Assembly (NCBI GenBank): GCA_035537875.1
Contig: DATLLJ010000036.1
Span: 4,110-68,109, forward strand
Reading direction: 5' to 3'
Source of the DNA: DATLLJ01 sp035537875
GTDB taxonomy: Bacteria; Acidobacteriota; Vicinamibacteria; Vicinamibacterales; CAVVIG01
DNA: 64,000 bases
Each line of letters starts with the position of its first letter. The stretch's first letter is position 1. The translations under genes and the position numbers were made by a program. A model generated the notes under the pieces. The model saw only the letters and a program-made list of their open reading frames with translations, ran no database searches and was not told the DNA's origin. Shown here in pieces: positions 18,119 to 25,231 of this stretch.

Positions 18119-19390
18119 ATGTCCACTTCCGACTCTGCGAGAAACCACCGGCGCAAGTTCAGCGTCTTTTTCGTCCCGGCCGTCGCGTGCCTCGCCGCGA
18201 GCGTGGGGCTGACGGCCGCGTTGCCGGAGTTGCCGAGCGATCCGATTACGCGTCTCGCCGGGCGACTGGAGCGCGGCGAGGTGACGCTCGAGTATCGGGA
18301 GGGCGAGGGCTACCTTCGCGACCTGCTCAAGGCGCTCGACGTCAACACCGACTCGCAGACACTTGTCTTCTCGAAGACGAGTTTTCAGCAGGCGATCATC
18401 AATCCTCGAAATCCACGTGCGGTGTACTTCAACGACGAAGTGTCGGTCGGCAACGTGCCTGGCGGCGACGTGCACGAGCTCCTCGCACTCGAGGCCGGTG
18501 GCCAGGGGATGGTCTTCTATTCCATGAGCTCAAAGAAAGTCGACCGGCCGAGGTTGCAGCGTCGCGGGATCGAATGCCTCTTCTGCCACGCCATGGGCAA
18601 CAAGGGTGCTCCGTCGCTTGTCGTGGCGTCCGTCATCCCCGATCAGGATGGCACGCCGGCCTACACCAGCACGTTCATTTCGACGATCGACCACCGGACG
18701 CCGCTCGAGCAGCGGTGGGGCGGCTGGTACGTCACCGGGACGCACGGATCGCAGAAGCATCTGGGCAATGCCGTGGCGCCCGATCCGCTGCATCCGCTGG
18801 ATCTCCAGGAGGAGGGAAGCCAGAACCTGAAGAATCTCGAAGGTAAGTTCGATACCTCGAAGCACCTGACGGGAACCAGCGATATCGTCGCGCTCATGAC
18901 GCTGGAGCATCAGGTCGGGATGGCCAATCGCCTCAACGCCGTGGCCTTCCAGTATGCGCGCTTCAAGCGAGACGGGCTGAGCGACGCCGATTGGACCGAG
19001 CTCGACGCCGACATCGACGACATCGTCGGCTACATGCTGTTCGTGGACGAGGCGCGGCTCGCCGAACCGGTGACGGGGGTGTCGACGTTCACGCACACCT
19101 TTGCCGATCGAGGGCCTCGCGACAGCAGAGGACGGTCGCTCAGGGACTTCGACCTGCAGACGCGCCTGTTCCGACACCCGCTGTCCTACATGGTGTATTC
19201 GGCGCTGTTCGACGGGATGCCGTCGCCCGTTCTCGATCGCATTTATCAGCGGTTGTACGATGTGCTGACCAACCGGGAAACAGGGCCGAAGTACGCGCAG
19301 CTGTCCACCACGGATCGTCGAGCGCTGTTCGAGATTCTGGTCGAGACGAAGCCGAACCTGCCGGCGTACTGGACGGCCTCAGCGCGCTGA
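18119..19390 (+). CDS. Large secreted monoheme c-type cytochrome-like protein
   Basis: A 423-residue protein with an N-terminal export signal (RKFSVFFVPAVACLAASVGLTAALP) and one heme-attachment motif CLFCH (RGIECLFCHAMGNKG). Conserved-looking stretches are SFQQAIINPRNPRAVYFNDE and TSTFISTIDHRTPLEQRWGG. This type of long protein with a single CxxCH and 'SFQ...I.P..PRA.YF.D' recurs in environmental genomes as a 'cytochrome c' of unknown role. ATG 18119 follows GAGGG. It lies directly upstream of a small cytochrome c gene, so electron transfer between the two is plausible. Confidence 0.75.
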   Translation: MSTSDSARNHRRKFSVFFVPAVACLAASVGLTAALPELPSDPITRLAGRLERGEVTLEYREGEGYLRDLLKALDVNTDSQTLVFSKTSFQQAIINPRNPRAVYFNDEVSVGNVPGGDVHELLALEAGGQGMVFYSMSSKKVDRPRLQRRGIECLFCHAMGNKGAPSLVVASVIPDQDGTPAYTSTFISTIDHRTPLEQRWGGWYVTGTHGSQKHLGNAVAPDPLHPLDLQEEGSQNLKNLEGKFDTSKHLTGTSDIVALMTLEHQVGMANRLNAVAFQYARFKRDGLSDADWTELDADIDDIVGYMLFVDEARLAEPVTGVSTFTHTFADRGPRDSRGRSLRDFDLQTRLFRHPLSYMVYSALFDGMPSPVLDRIYQRLYDVLTNRETGPKYAQLSTTDRRALFEILVETKPNLPAYWTASAR

Positions 19391-19420
19391 CGACTGCTCT
19401 GACGACCCCAAGAGGAGGCC

Positions 19421-19840
19421 ATGTCACTTCGAGCCGTTGGTACGTCGCTGGTCCTGCTGCTGGTTCCTGTTGTCGCCGGGGCTCAAGAGCCGGCGAAAAA
19501 ACCGCCTCTTGTCATCGAATCGATGGCGGGGAAGGATCTGTTTCTGTTCTACTGCGGGAGCTGCCACGGCAGTGACGCGAAAGGACGAGGACCGGTTGCG
19601 AGCGCGCTGAAGTCCCCGCCGGCCGACTTGACCACGATCGCGATGCGCAGCGGGGGCGTATTTCCTCGTGCCAGGATTACCGCCTTCGTATCGAAGGGCG
19701 ACGCCCAGGTCGCGGCGCACGGCACGCCCGACATGCCGGTCTGGGGGCCGATCTTCACTGGCCTGGATCCGTCCGACGCGAGGACCAAGGTCCGGATCGA
19801 GAATCTGGTCGCGTACGTCGAATCGCTTCAAGTGCGGTAG
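19421..19840 (+). CDS. Small periplasmic cytochrome c (class I type)
   Basis: A 139-residue secreted protein (signal LGTSLVLLLVPVVAGAQ in variant form at the N-terminus, as RAVGTSLVLLLVPVVAGAQ). Heme motif CGSCH follows GKDLFLFYC. The axial methionine is probably in PDMPVWGPIF. The C-terminal helix RIENLVAYVESLQ is typical. It is paralogous to the cytochromes at 30136-30558 and 31333-31801. RBS AGAGGAGG precedes the ATG. It is likely the last gene of the operon driven from 17113. Confidence 0.9.
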   Translation: MSLRAVGTSLVLLLVPVVAGAQEPAKKPPLVIESMAGKDLFLFYCGSCHGSDAKGRGPVASALKSPPADLTTIAMRSGGVFPRARITAFVSKGDAQVAAHGTPDMPVWGPIFTGLDPSDARTKVRIENLVAYVESLQVR

Positions 19841-19866
19841 CCGCCGCCCGCCGCGGGCGCGCCCTG

Positions 19867-20862
19867 TCAGCTATCCCGCCAGCTTTGCAGCGTCCGGATG
19901 TAGTGAGCCCGTTCGAAAGCTCCCGGATCGGCCGTCTGCTTGAGGCTCACCCTGCCTTTCATCTCGTCGAGGCTGCTGATGTTGTGCCGATCCATCCACT
20001 GCTCGAGCCCCTCGCGCATGACCGTGAAGTGGGCCGGGCCATTCCGGAGGATGGCGGCGACTATCTGGACCGCATCCGCACCGGCCAGCACCGCTTTGAC
20101 GCCGTCGTTCGGCGTCGCCACGCCTCCGGTGATGACGAGTGACGGGCGGACTCGCCCGTGCAGAATGGCCGTCCATCGCAGGCGCAGCAGCAGTTCGGTG
20201 CTCGTGGACAGGTCGACGTGCGGCACGGCTTTCACCGCATCGATATCGATGTCGGGCTGGTAGAAACGGTTGAAGATCACGAGCGCGTCAGCACCAGCCC
20301 TGTCGAGTTGTCGCGCCAGGTTTCCAAACGCCGCGAAGAACGGCGACAGTTTCACCGCGATCGGAATGGTGATGAGCCGCTTGAGATCGAGGAGGACACG
20401 AGACAGCTGGTGCTCGATGGCGGCGCCCGACATGTCCAGATCGGTCACCACTTCGTACAAGTTGAGCTCCAGGGCATCGGCGCCGGCCTGCTGTATCGTC
20501 CGCGCGTAGGTGAGCCACGACTCCCCTGTGGTTCCGTTGAGGGACCCGATCACGGGGACGTGCAGCGCCTGCTTCACACGGTGGATATGTTCGGCGTATT
20601 CGTCCGGGCTGAGGGCGTACTCACCCGCGTCGGGAAAGTGCTCCAGAATGGACGCCCACTCTTTTTCCAGGGGATCCATGTGGTGAATGCGGCCCCGCGT
20701 GGCCAGCGTAATCTGCTCTTCGAACAGAGAAGGTAAGACGAGCGCCGCGCATCCCCCATCCTCGAGCCGCCGCACGCTGTCGAGGTCCCATCCGAGCGGC
20801 GAGGCGCCGGCCAGAAACGGGTGGGGCAGGCGGAATCCCATCAACGACGTGGTCGTGTCCAT
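19867..20862 (-). CDS. Dihydroorotate dehydrogenase-like flavoprotein
   Basis: A 331-residue TIM-barrel protein of the 'dihydroorotate dehydrogenase-like' group: TTSLMGFRLPHPFLAGASPL at the N-terminus, ALELNLYEV in the middle, PIAVKLSPFF with the FMN-contacting Lys, and VITGGVATPNDGVKAVLAGA near the C-terminus. It is not the canonical PyrD of a pyr operon. The start is 3 nt after the stop of the Usp gene on the same strand, so both are expressed from the -24/-12 promoter at 21421-21437. Physiological substrate unknown; pairing with Usp suggests a redox-stress role. Confidence 0.85.
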   Translation of the reverse strand: MDTTTSLMGFRLPHPFLAGASPLGWDLDSVRRLEDGGCAALVLPSLFEEQITLATRGRIHHMDPLEKEWASILEHFPDAGEYALSPDEYAEHIHRVKQALHVPVIGSLNGTTGESWLTYARTIQQAGADALELNLYEVVTDLDMSGAAIEHQLSRVLLDLKRLITIPIAVKLSPFFAAFGNLARQLDRAGADALVIFNRFYQPDIDIDAVKAVPHVDLSTSTELLLRLRWTAILHGRVRPSLVITGGVATPNDGVKAVLAGADAVQIVAAILRNGPAHFTVMREGLEQWMDRHNISSLDEMKGRVSLKQTADPGAFERAHYIRTLQSWRDS

Positions 20863-20865
20863 AGC

Positions 20866-21360
20866 CTACGCCGAGGCCTCGGCTGGGCGGTCTTTCCGAG
20901 GAAGGTCGCGATCCGGGACCCGTATCGTCAACACCGGACACCGGGCCGTGCGAACCACGCGTTCGGCGACGCTACCGAGCAGGAAGCGTGACATGCCGCC
21001 GAGCCCATGAGTCCCGATGACAATGAGGTCCACGCTTTCCTCCTGCGCATACGTCACGATGGCCTCGGCCGTGGCCGTCGACGTCACGACATGGCCTTCA
21101 GATCGCACGCCTTCCGCGGCCAGGCGCGCGATCAGCGCGTCGAGCCTGGTTCTGGCGGCCGCTTCCAGGTCGCGCTGCAGCTCCGGCAAGACCGAAAGAA
21201 AGCCATCCGCCAGGATGGTTTTCATCGCCAGGTTCTCGACGACGTGGACCACGTGCAGGGAAGCGTTGAACTGCTGGGCGACTGTCCGTCCGTAGTCCAA
21301 CGCCTGCTCGGAAGCCTCACTGAAATCGGTTGCGACAAGAATGCGCTTGATGGCGATCAT
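20866..21360 (-). CDS. Universal stress protein (UspA family)
   Basis: A 164-residue Usp domain beginning MIAIKRILVATDFSEASEQA with Asp in the ATDF loop and the ATP-binding pattern IGTHGLGGMSRFLLGSVAER. ATG 21360 is used; another ATG 18 nt upstream would add six residues that break the family's N-terminal pattern. It heads a two-gene operon with the DHOD-like flavoprotein. A -24/-12 element lies 60-75 nt upstream and a doubled GGAA palindrome about 100 bp beyond it. Confidence 0.92.
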   Translation of the reverse strand: MIAIKRILVATDFSEASEQALDYGRTVAQQFNASLHVVHVVENLAMKTILADGFLSVLPELQRDLEAAARTRLDALIARLAAEGVRSEGHVVTSTATAEAIVTYAQEESVDLIVIGTHGLGGMSRFLLGSVAERVVRTARCPVLTIRVPDRDLPRKDRPAEASA

Positions 21361-21420
21361 CGCCAGAATGCCCGGCATCGGTGACCATAAGCCGAACGCC
21401 GGCTTCGAGTTTCACATATT

Positions 21421-21437
21421 TGCACGCCGCACGCCAG
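21421..21437 (-). promoter_or_regulatory. Predicted sigma-54 promoter of the Usp-DHOD operon
   Basis: The minus strand reads CTGGCGTGCGGCGTGCA: GG and GC are 10 nt apart, the -24 box is TGGCGTG and the -12 box GTGCA. The predicted start is near 21410, giving a leader of about 50 nt. Confidence 0.6.
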
Positions 21438-21520
21438 GTCTCGTGGCGGCCCGTTTCTTGAAATCGACCGAGAGCAACGACGGGCGGTTCGACGGGGTTG
21501 CAGGGTTTCCTGCGTGAGGG

Positions 21521-21940
21521 GTGAGTGTGCCTGTTGGAAATATTCCCCATATAGCGAAAAATTCCACAAAGCTCAGAGTGCTCGTGGTGGACGATGAACC
21601 GTTGATTCGTTGGTCCGTCCTGGAAACGCTCGAACAGTCAGGCCATGCCGTGGCAGAAGCAGGCGACCGCGCGGGCGCATTACGATCGGTGTCGAGCGCT
21701 AACCAACCGTTCGACGTCGTGCTCTTGGATTACCGCCTGCCCGATTCGAACGATCTCGCCCTCCTCGCTGCCATCAGGCAGCTGGCGCCGACGACCGCAG
21801 TGATCATGATGACCGCGTTCGGGACCCCGGAAGTGACGGCGGGAGCGCTCCAGCTGGGCGCTTTTCGCGTCGTTCCCAAGCCGTTCGAAATCGACGAGAT
21901 GGCCGCCCTGGTTCTGCAGGCGCATCAGGCGCCGCGCTAG
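21521..21940 (+). CDS. Single-domain response regulator (receiver only)
   Basis: A 139-residue receiver with no output domain: LRVLVVDDEPLIRWSVLETL, phospho-Asp70 in VLLDYRLPDS, MMTAFG and VPKPFEI. It is close to the lone receivers at 15093 and 35834. GTG 21521 is the longest reasonable start; the first 17 residues lie over a doubled GGAA/TTCC palindrome (21534-21566), so either the operator overlaps coding DNA or translation begins later. It is divergent from the Usp-DHOD operon. Likely acts in a phosphorelay with the NtrB/FixL-like kinases of this region. Confidence 0.85.
   Translation: MSVPVGNIPHIAKNSTKLRVLVVDDEPLIRWSVLETLEQSGHAVAEAGDRAGALRSVSSANQPFDVVLLDYRLPDSNDLALLAAIRQLAPTTAVIMMTAFGTPEVTAGALQLGAFRVVPKPFEIDEMAALVLQAHQAPR
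21534..21566. promoter_or_regulatory. Doubled GGAA/TTCC palindrome between Usp operon and lone receiver
   Basis: TTGGAAATATTCCCC contains the perfect inverted repeat GGAAATATTCC; a second box, GCGAAAAATTCC, follows with centres about 19-20 bp apart. The pair lies about 100 bp upstream of the minus-strand -24/-12 promoter at 21421-21437, a usual enhancer distance, and overlaps the receiver's start. Confidence 0.5.
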
Positions 21941-21947
21941 CTTGAAA

Positions 21948-22547
21948 TCAGGAATCGATTTCCTCCCGCTTCTTCAGCTTGGATCGAAGAACAGGCAGCT
22001 CCCTCAAGTAGGCCTGGGCATCCCCGTAATCGACGAACTCGCGGTAATGAAGATGGGGCGCCCGGACTCGTTTGGCATGCCGAATCGGACACCAATACTG
22101 TTCGGTCCGTCCCGCAATCTCACGCACATATGCGAAGACGCCGTTGGCGTAACCACAGTAGACGCAATTGAGCTTCTCGACCGCGTTGAGATACCCGAGA
22201 TGCTGGCGATCGATGACGATGTACGAGGACCGACGGACATGGGCAATCCCGTAGAGAGGGAAGCAGACTGCTTGATACAGGCTGATCCACAGGTCGAGGA
22301 GGCCGATCGGCACGATCATCGAGTAGATGAAGGGAGCGCTCAACAGACTGCGCGGGCTGCTTTCCCGGAAGAAGCGCGGGAGGCTTCGTTTCAACCGGCT
22401 GTGGGCGAGGCGGACGTCCCGCTCGAACCGGATACGTCCGGTCTCTATGCGATAGCGCCACTGCTGGCGCGCTTCGTTCAGTTCGGCCTCGACTTCGCGT
22501 TCGAGTTGTGCGATGTGCGCAAGCAGTTCGTCGATGCGGGGGGCCAT
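21948..22547 (-). CDS. Membrane-associated protein with paired cysteines, unknown function
   Basis: A 199-residue protein. A long N-terminal helix (HIAQLEREVEAELNEARQQW), possibly coiled, is followed by a hydrophobic pair (SAPFIYSMIVPIGLLDLWIS, LYQAVCFPLYGI) and a conserved-looking soluble end with KLNCVYCGYANGVFAYVREI and QYWCPIRHAKR. The CxxC plus a later Cys and His suggest a metal or redox site. I have seen this pattern in proteins annotated only as hypothetical; no function can be assigned. It is convergent with the receiver gene and divergent from the five-heme cytochrome gene. Confidence 0.7.
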   Translation of the reverse strand: MAPRIDELLAHIAQLEREVEAELNEARQQWRYRIETGRIRFERDVRLAHSRLKRSLPRFFRESSPRSLLSAPFIYSMIVPIGLLDLWISLYQAVCFPLYGIAHVRRSSYIVIDRQHLGYLNAVEKLNCVYCGYANGVFAYVREIAGRTEQYWCPIRHAKRVRAPHLHYREFVDYGDAQAYLRELPVLRSKLKKREEIDS

Positions 22548-22621
22548 GGGACTCCTCAGTCGAAGGTGGAGAAATTGTACCCGGCTTCTGTATACTTGAA
22601 GGCCTACCGGGAGGAGATGGC

Positions 22622-23395
22622 GTGAAGCGACGAGCGATGATGGTGGCGGGTCTTGCTTTGGTGTGCGTGTTCGGGGTCGTGGCCCTCGCGCAGGCCCAGC
22701 AGAGTCGTTGCGCGGACTGCCACTTCTCCAGGCCTGACGCCCCCGCGCAGGATCACCTGTCCGACTGGGACAGTTCGGCCCACGGCCGCAACAACGTCGG
22801 TTGCGAGCGTTGTCATGGTGGTGACGCGACGACGTTCGAGGAATTGCCCGCTCATCGGAACATCCTGCACAGCACGAACCCGGCGAGCCCGGTGAACCGC
22901 CAGAACCTGCCGAGGACCTGTGGCGTCTGCCATGCTGGTCCCTTCACGGCTTTTCAAGAGAGCCAGCATTTCGCACTCCTTGGGAAAGGGGATACGAGGG
23001 TTCCGGTCTGCACGACCTGCCACGGAGACGTGGGATTCAACCGGCCGTCGGCCAAGGCGCTCGAGACGCAGTGCGCCCGCTGCCACGGTCCGCGCGGAGT
23101 CGCGCCGAGGACCGAACGTGCTGAAGCCGCTCGCACGATCTACGAGGCGCTCAGGGAGTCCAGAGAACTGCTGAAGGCGACACGGCCCCTCATCAACCGG
23201 GTAAGCGACAAGCCGCGGCGTGCCGAGCTGGACGAGGCGTACCAGCAGGCGGAAGTGCCGCTGATCCAAGCCACCCAGGCGGGGCACCGTTTCGTCTACG
23301 ACATGCTGAAGGAACGGCTCACCGTCGCCCGACAGCGTATTGAAGCGTTATTTGCCGAGATCGCGAACCCGGAGCCGCGGGCGACCACTCGGTAA
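22622..23395 (+). CDS. Periplasmic multiheme cytochrome c (five CxxCH)
   Basis: A 257-residue secreted protein starting at GTG 22622 after an excellent RBS (GGGAGGAG). Signal peptide MMVAGLALVCVFGVVALAQAQ. Five heme-binding motifs are visible: CADCH, CERCH, CGVCH, CTTCH and CARCH, with extra His residues (SAHGRN, AHRNILH, SQHFAL) for bis-His ligation. The C-terminal third is helical and heme-free. The arrangement resembles NapC/NrfH- or 'doubled CXXCH'-like electron carriers; the partner is unknown. Confidence 0.9.
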   Translation: MKRRAMMVAGLALVCVFGVVALAQAQQSRCADCHFSRPDAPAQDHLSDWDSSAHGRNNVGCERCHGGDATTFEELPAHRNILHSTNPASPVNRQNLPRTCGVCHAGPFTAFQESQHFALLGKGDTRVPVCTTCHGDVGFNRPSAKALETQCARCHGPRGVAPRTERAEAARTIYEALRESRELLKATRPLINRVSDKPRRAELDEAYQQAEVPLIQATQAGHRFVYDMLKERLTVARQRIEALFAEIANPEPRATTR

Positions 23396-23405
23396 GGTCG
23401 CGGTC

Positions 23406-23440
23406 TTCGGGAATTTTCCGTCAAAACAGGGGAAATTCCC
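23406..23440. promoter_or_regulatory. Doubled GGAA/TTCC palindrome upstream of cytochrome gene
   Basis: CGGGAATTTTCCG (palindrome around a central T) and GGGAAATTCCC lie with centres 21 bp apart, two turns of the helix. They occupy the gap between the five-heme cytochrome and the c'-like cytochrome. A weak GG-N10-GC candidate (about 23526-23539) follows, but its -12 box is poor and it would leave only a 3-nt leader. Confidence 0.5.
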
Positions 23441-23553
23441 GCGCCGTCTCCAGGGGATCAAGTGTCCGCTGATGCCCTGCCGCGCCGCTCTGCGGCACGC
23501 GATGTGCTCTCTTCCGTCCTGGCATGGTTTCCGTTTCGCATAGGATACGGACT

Positions 23554-23943
23554 ATGAAAACCTCGACAAAATTGATGCTCATTCTGCTGGTGCTCGTCCT
23601 GACGGCTCCCACCCTGCCGGGGCAGACACCTGCCACCCGCCGGGTCATGCGCGAGAAGCTGACGCACTCGCAACGGATTCTCGAGGCGATTCTGACCAGC
23701 GACTTCGCGCTGCTCGAGCGCGAGACGACCGCCCTGACCCGTGTCACCGAAACGGCGGCGTGGCAGGCTCTGCGCAGCCCTGAGTATCTGCGGCAGAGTG
23801 AGGCTTTTCTGGCCGCCAACCGCTCGCTCAACGAGGCGGCGAAGACCCGGGACCTCGATGGAGCCGCCCAGCTGTACAGCTCGCTCACCATGAGCTGCTT
23901 CGCCTGTCATCGGCACATGAAAGACAGTCGCCTGGCGAGGTGA
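23554..23943 (+). CDS. Small cytochrome c'-like monoheme protein
   Basis: A 129-residue secreted protein with signal TKLMLILLVLVLTAPTLPGQ and a C-terminal heme motif CFACH preceded by YSSLTMS, the layout of class II (cytochrome c'/c-556) proteins: a four-helix bundle with the heme near the C-terminus. ATG 23554 is preferred to 23524 because the basic N-region then directly precedes the hydrophobic core. The doubled palindrome lies upstream and the next gene overlaps its stop. Confidence 0.85.
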   Translation: MKTSTKLMLILLVLVLTAPTLPGQTPATRRVMREKLTHSQRILEAILTSDFALLERETTALTRVTETAAWQALRSPEYLRQSEAFLAANRSLNEAAKTRDLDGAAQLYSSLTMSCFACHRHMKDSRLAR

Positions 23944-24494
23944 AGGCCGCGGGGGTGCAGGGGACACTCCGCCTCGTCGTTTTTCTCGTCGTGTGGGCGA
24001 TCGCGTCGCCGGTCACCGCTGAAAGCGAATCAGCCACGGCCACCGCTGAAAGCGAGTCAGCGACGTGGAGCATTGTTCGACAGGTTGTCTTCGACCCCAC
24101 GACATACGCACCCGCCATAACGTCATTTGCGGCGGAACGCGTTGACTGGAAGAGCTCTCAAGTGTTCTTCCAGCACGGTTACCTCGAGCAGAACCCGCAG
24201 TTTACGGTCAGCGGCCTACCGAACGACGCTCCCCTCGATTACGACGCGGGGAAGCGACAGATCAACGGAAACGCTCTGAGGGACCTGGGAGTCTCGGCGA
24301 TCAACAACACAGCGGCGCGTATCGTGGAGCGCATGCTGATGGAGCACTACCCTGGCCGCCGAAAGCTCATTCGCACCATCGGGTGGATTGAGCGCATCTC
24401 GTTCGCGGTCACCTTCGCGACCATTCAGTCGTCGAATCACTTTCGCCAGTGGCGCGAGAACGAGCGGCTCGCCCGCGAGTCTGGATACAAATAG
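23940..24494 (+). CDS. Secreted or membrane-anchored protein of unknown function with a short tandem repeat
   Basis: A 184-residue protein starting at GTG 23940, overlapping the cytochrome stop. Signal sequence LRLVVFLVVWAIASPVTA. Immediately after it, the nine-residue unit TAESESATA is present twice, encoded by a 27-bp tandem repeat (24014-24067), showing recent duplication. The rest includes a region AAERVDWKSSQVFFQHGYLE and ends QWRENERLARESGYK. I do not recognise the family. Co-translation with the cytochrome implies a joint function. Confidence 0.65.
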   Translation: MKAAGVQGTLRLVVFLVVWAIASPVTAESESATATAESESATWSIVRQVVFDPTTYAPAITSFAAERVDWKSSQVFFQHGYLEQNPQFTVSGLPNDAPLDYDAGKRQINGNALRDLGVSAINNTAARIVERMLMEHYPGRRKLIRTIGWIERISFAVTFATIQSSNHFRQWRENERLARESGYK

Positions 24495-24502
24495 ACGAAG
24501 AA

Positions 24503-24985
24503 TCAGTGTTTGTGCGTGGCGGCTGGGTCGGGAGCCTGGTCTTCCTTCTCCGTGCCGGCGCCCTCTTGCGTGCTGCCCGGCTTCTCCATCCCACTCATCA
24601 TCGACATCATCTGCTGCATCATACGATCCTGCATCATCATCATCCGGTCGCGCATCAGGGTGCGCCTGACGACCAACTCGTTGACAACGGCGGCGATCGC
24701 ATCGAGCTTCGCGGGTCCTTCAGCAGCGTTCATCGTGGCGACCAGTTCGTCAAGTTTCTGATCCATGGCCTTTGCCTCGGCCATCATCGCCTGATGCTCG
24801 GCCATCATCCCGCGCATCATCCCGCCGCCCATCGCGGCGCGCTCCCCCTGCGACATCTGTGGCGACGCCGGTTGCTGGCTGCCCGGGCTCGTTTGAGCCG
24901 ACGACAACCCACTCCCGAACATCGTCAGCAGCACCACGGCCAGCGGCAACTTGGACGCCCTCGCCCAGCGATATTGTGTTTGCAT
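24503..24985 (-). CDS. Secreted methionine-rich protein
   Basis: A 160-residue protein with a signal (ASKLPLAVVLLTMFGSGLSSA) and a strikingly methionine-rich mature part: GGGMMRGMMAEHQAMMAEAK, then TLMRDRMMMMQDRMMQQMMS. A helical centre (LDELVATMNAAEGPAKLDAI) separates the two. It ends in HKH. Clusters of Met and His in exported proteins often bind copper(I)/silver or act as oxidant sinks, which is inference here. ATG 24985 gives a good signal peptide. A -24/-12 promoter (25025-25040) is about 30 nt upstream of the start. Confidence 0.75.
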   Translation of the reverse strand: MQTQYRWARASKLPLAVVLLTMFGSGLSSAQTSPGSQQPASPQMSQGERAAMGGGMMRGMMAEHQAMMAEAKAMDQKLDELVATMNAAEGPAKLDAIAAVVNELVVRRTLMRDRMMMMQDRMMQQMMSMMSGMEKPGSTQEGAGTEKEDQAPDPAATHKH

Positions 24986-25024
24986 TGCTTCTTCGCTCCC
25001 TTTCGTTGTCCGAAGACGAACTGA

Positions 25025-25040
25025 AGCAAATCCTCTGCCT
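25025..25040 (-). promoter_or_regulatory. Predicted sigma-54 promoter of the Met-rich protein gene
   Basis: The minus strand reads AGGCAGAGGATTTGCT: GG and GC 10 nt apart with a perfect TTTGCT -12 box. The predicted start near 25014 gives a leader of about 30 nt with a GAAGAAG RBS. Confidence 0.6.
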
Positions 25041-25063
25041 GGTGAGCGAGAGCGGGGCCAGGT

Positions 25064-25081
25064 CTGCCGGATTTCCGGCAA
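25064..25081. promoter_or_regulatory. Palindrome between two divergent sigma-54 promoters
   Basis: TGCCGGATTTCCGGCA is an almost perfect inverted repeat lying between the minus-strand (25025-25040) and plus-strand (25134-25149) -24/-12 elements. It fits the general form TGCSGGAAWWTTCCGSCA. Confidence 0.5.
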
Positions 25082-25133
25082 CCAGCGTGGTCCACGATGT
25101 CGGCGATCAGCGAACGACATTGTCTTCCTGGGC

Positions 25134-25149
25134 GGGCACGGTCGTTGCT
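25134..25149 (+). promoter_or_regulatory. Predicted sigma-54 promoter of the DUF6064 operon
   Basis: GGGCACGGTCGTTGCT matches TGGCACG-N4-TTGCW except for the first base, with GG and GC separated by 10 nt. The predicted start is near 25160, about 70 nt before ATG 25232. Confidence 0.7.
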
Positions 25150-25231
25150 CGAGGCTCGCGACATGGAGCCGCCCGGTAACCCTGGCCCAGGGACGCAGAA
25201 ACCAGTCGCTGCGGCGTAATGGGGCTTCACC

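Noticed and set aside
22573..22596. TTGTAC and TATACT before the five-heme cytochrome as a sigma-70 promoter
   Set aside because: The spacing is only about 12 bp and no better -35 is found; kept out of the feature list.
23525..23540. GG-N10-GC match (TGGTTTCCGTTTCGCA) before the c'-like cytochrome as a sigma-54 promoter
   Set aside because: The -12 box is TCGC rather than TTGC and the leader would be about 3 nt. Left as a candidate only, although the doubled palindrome upstream is good.
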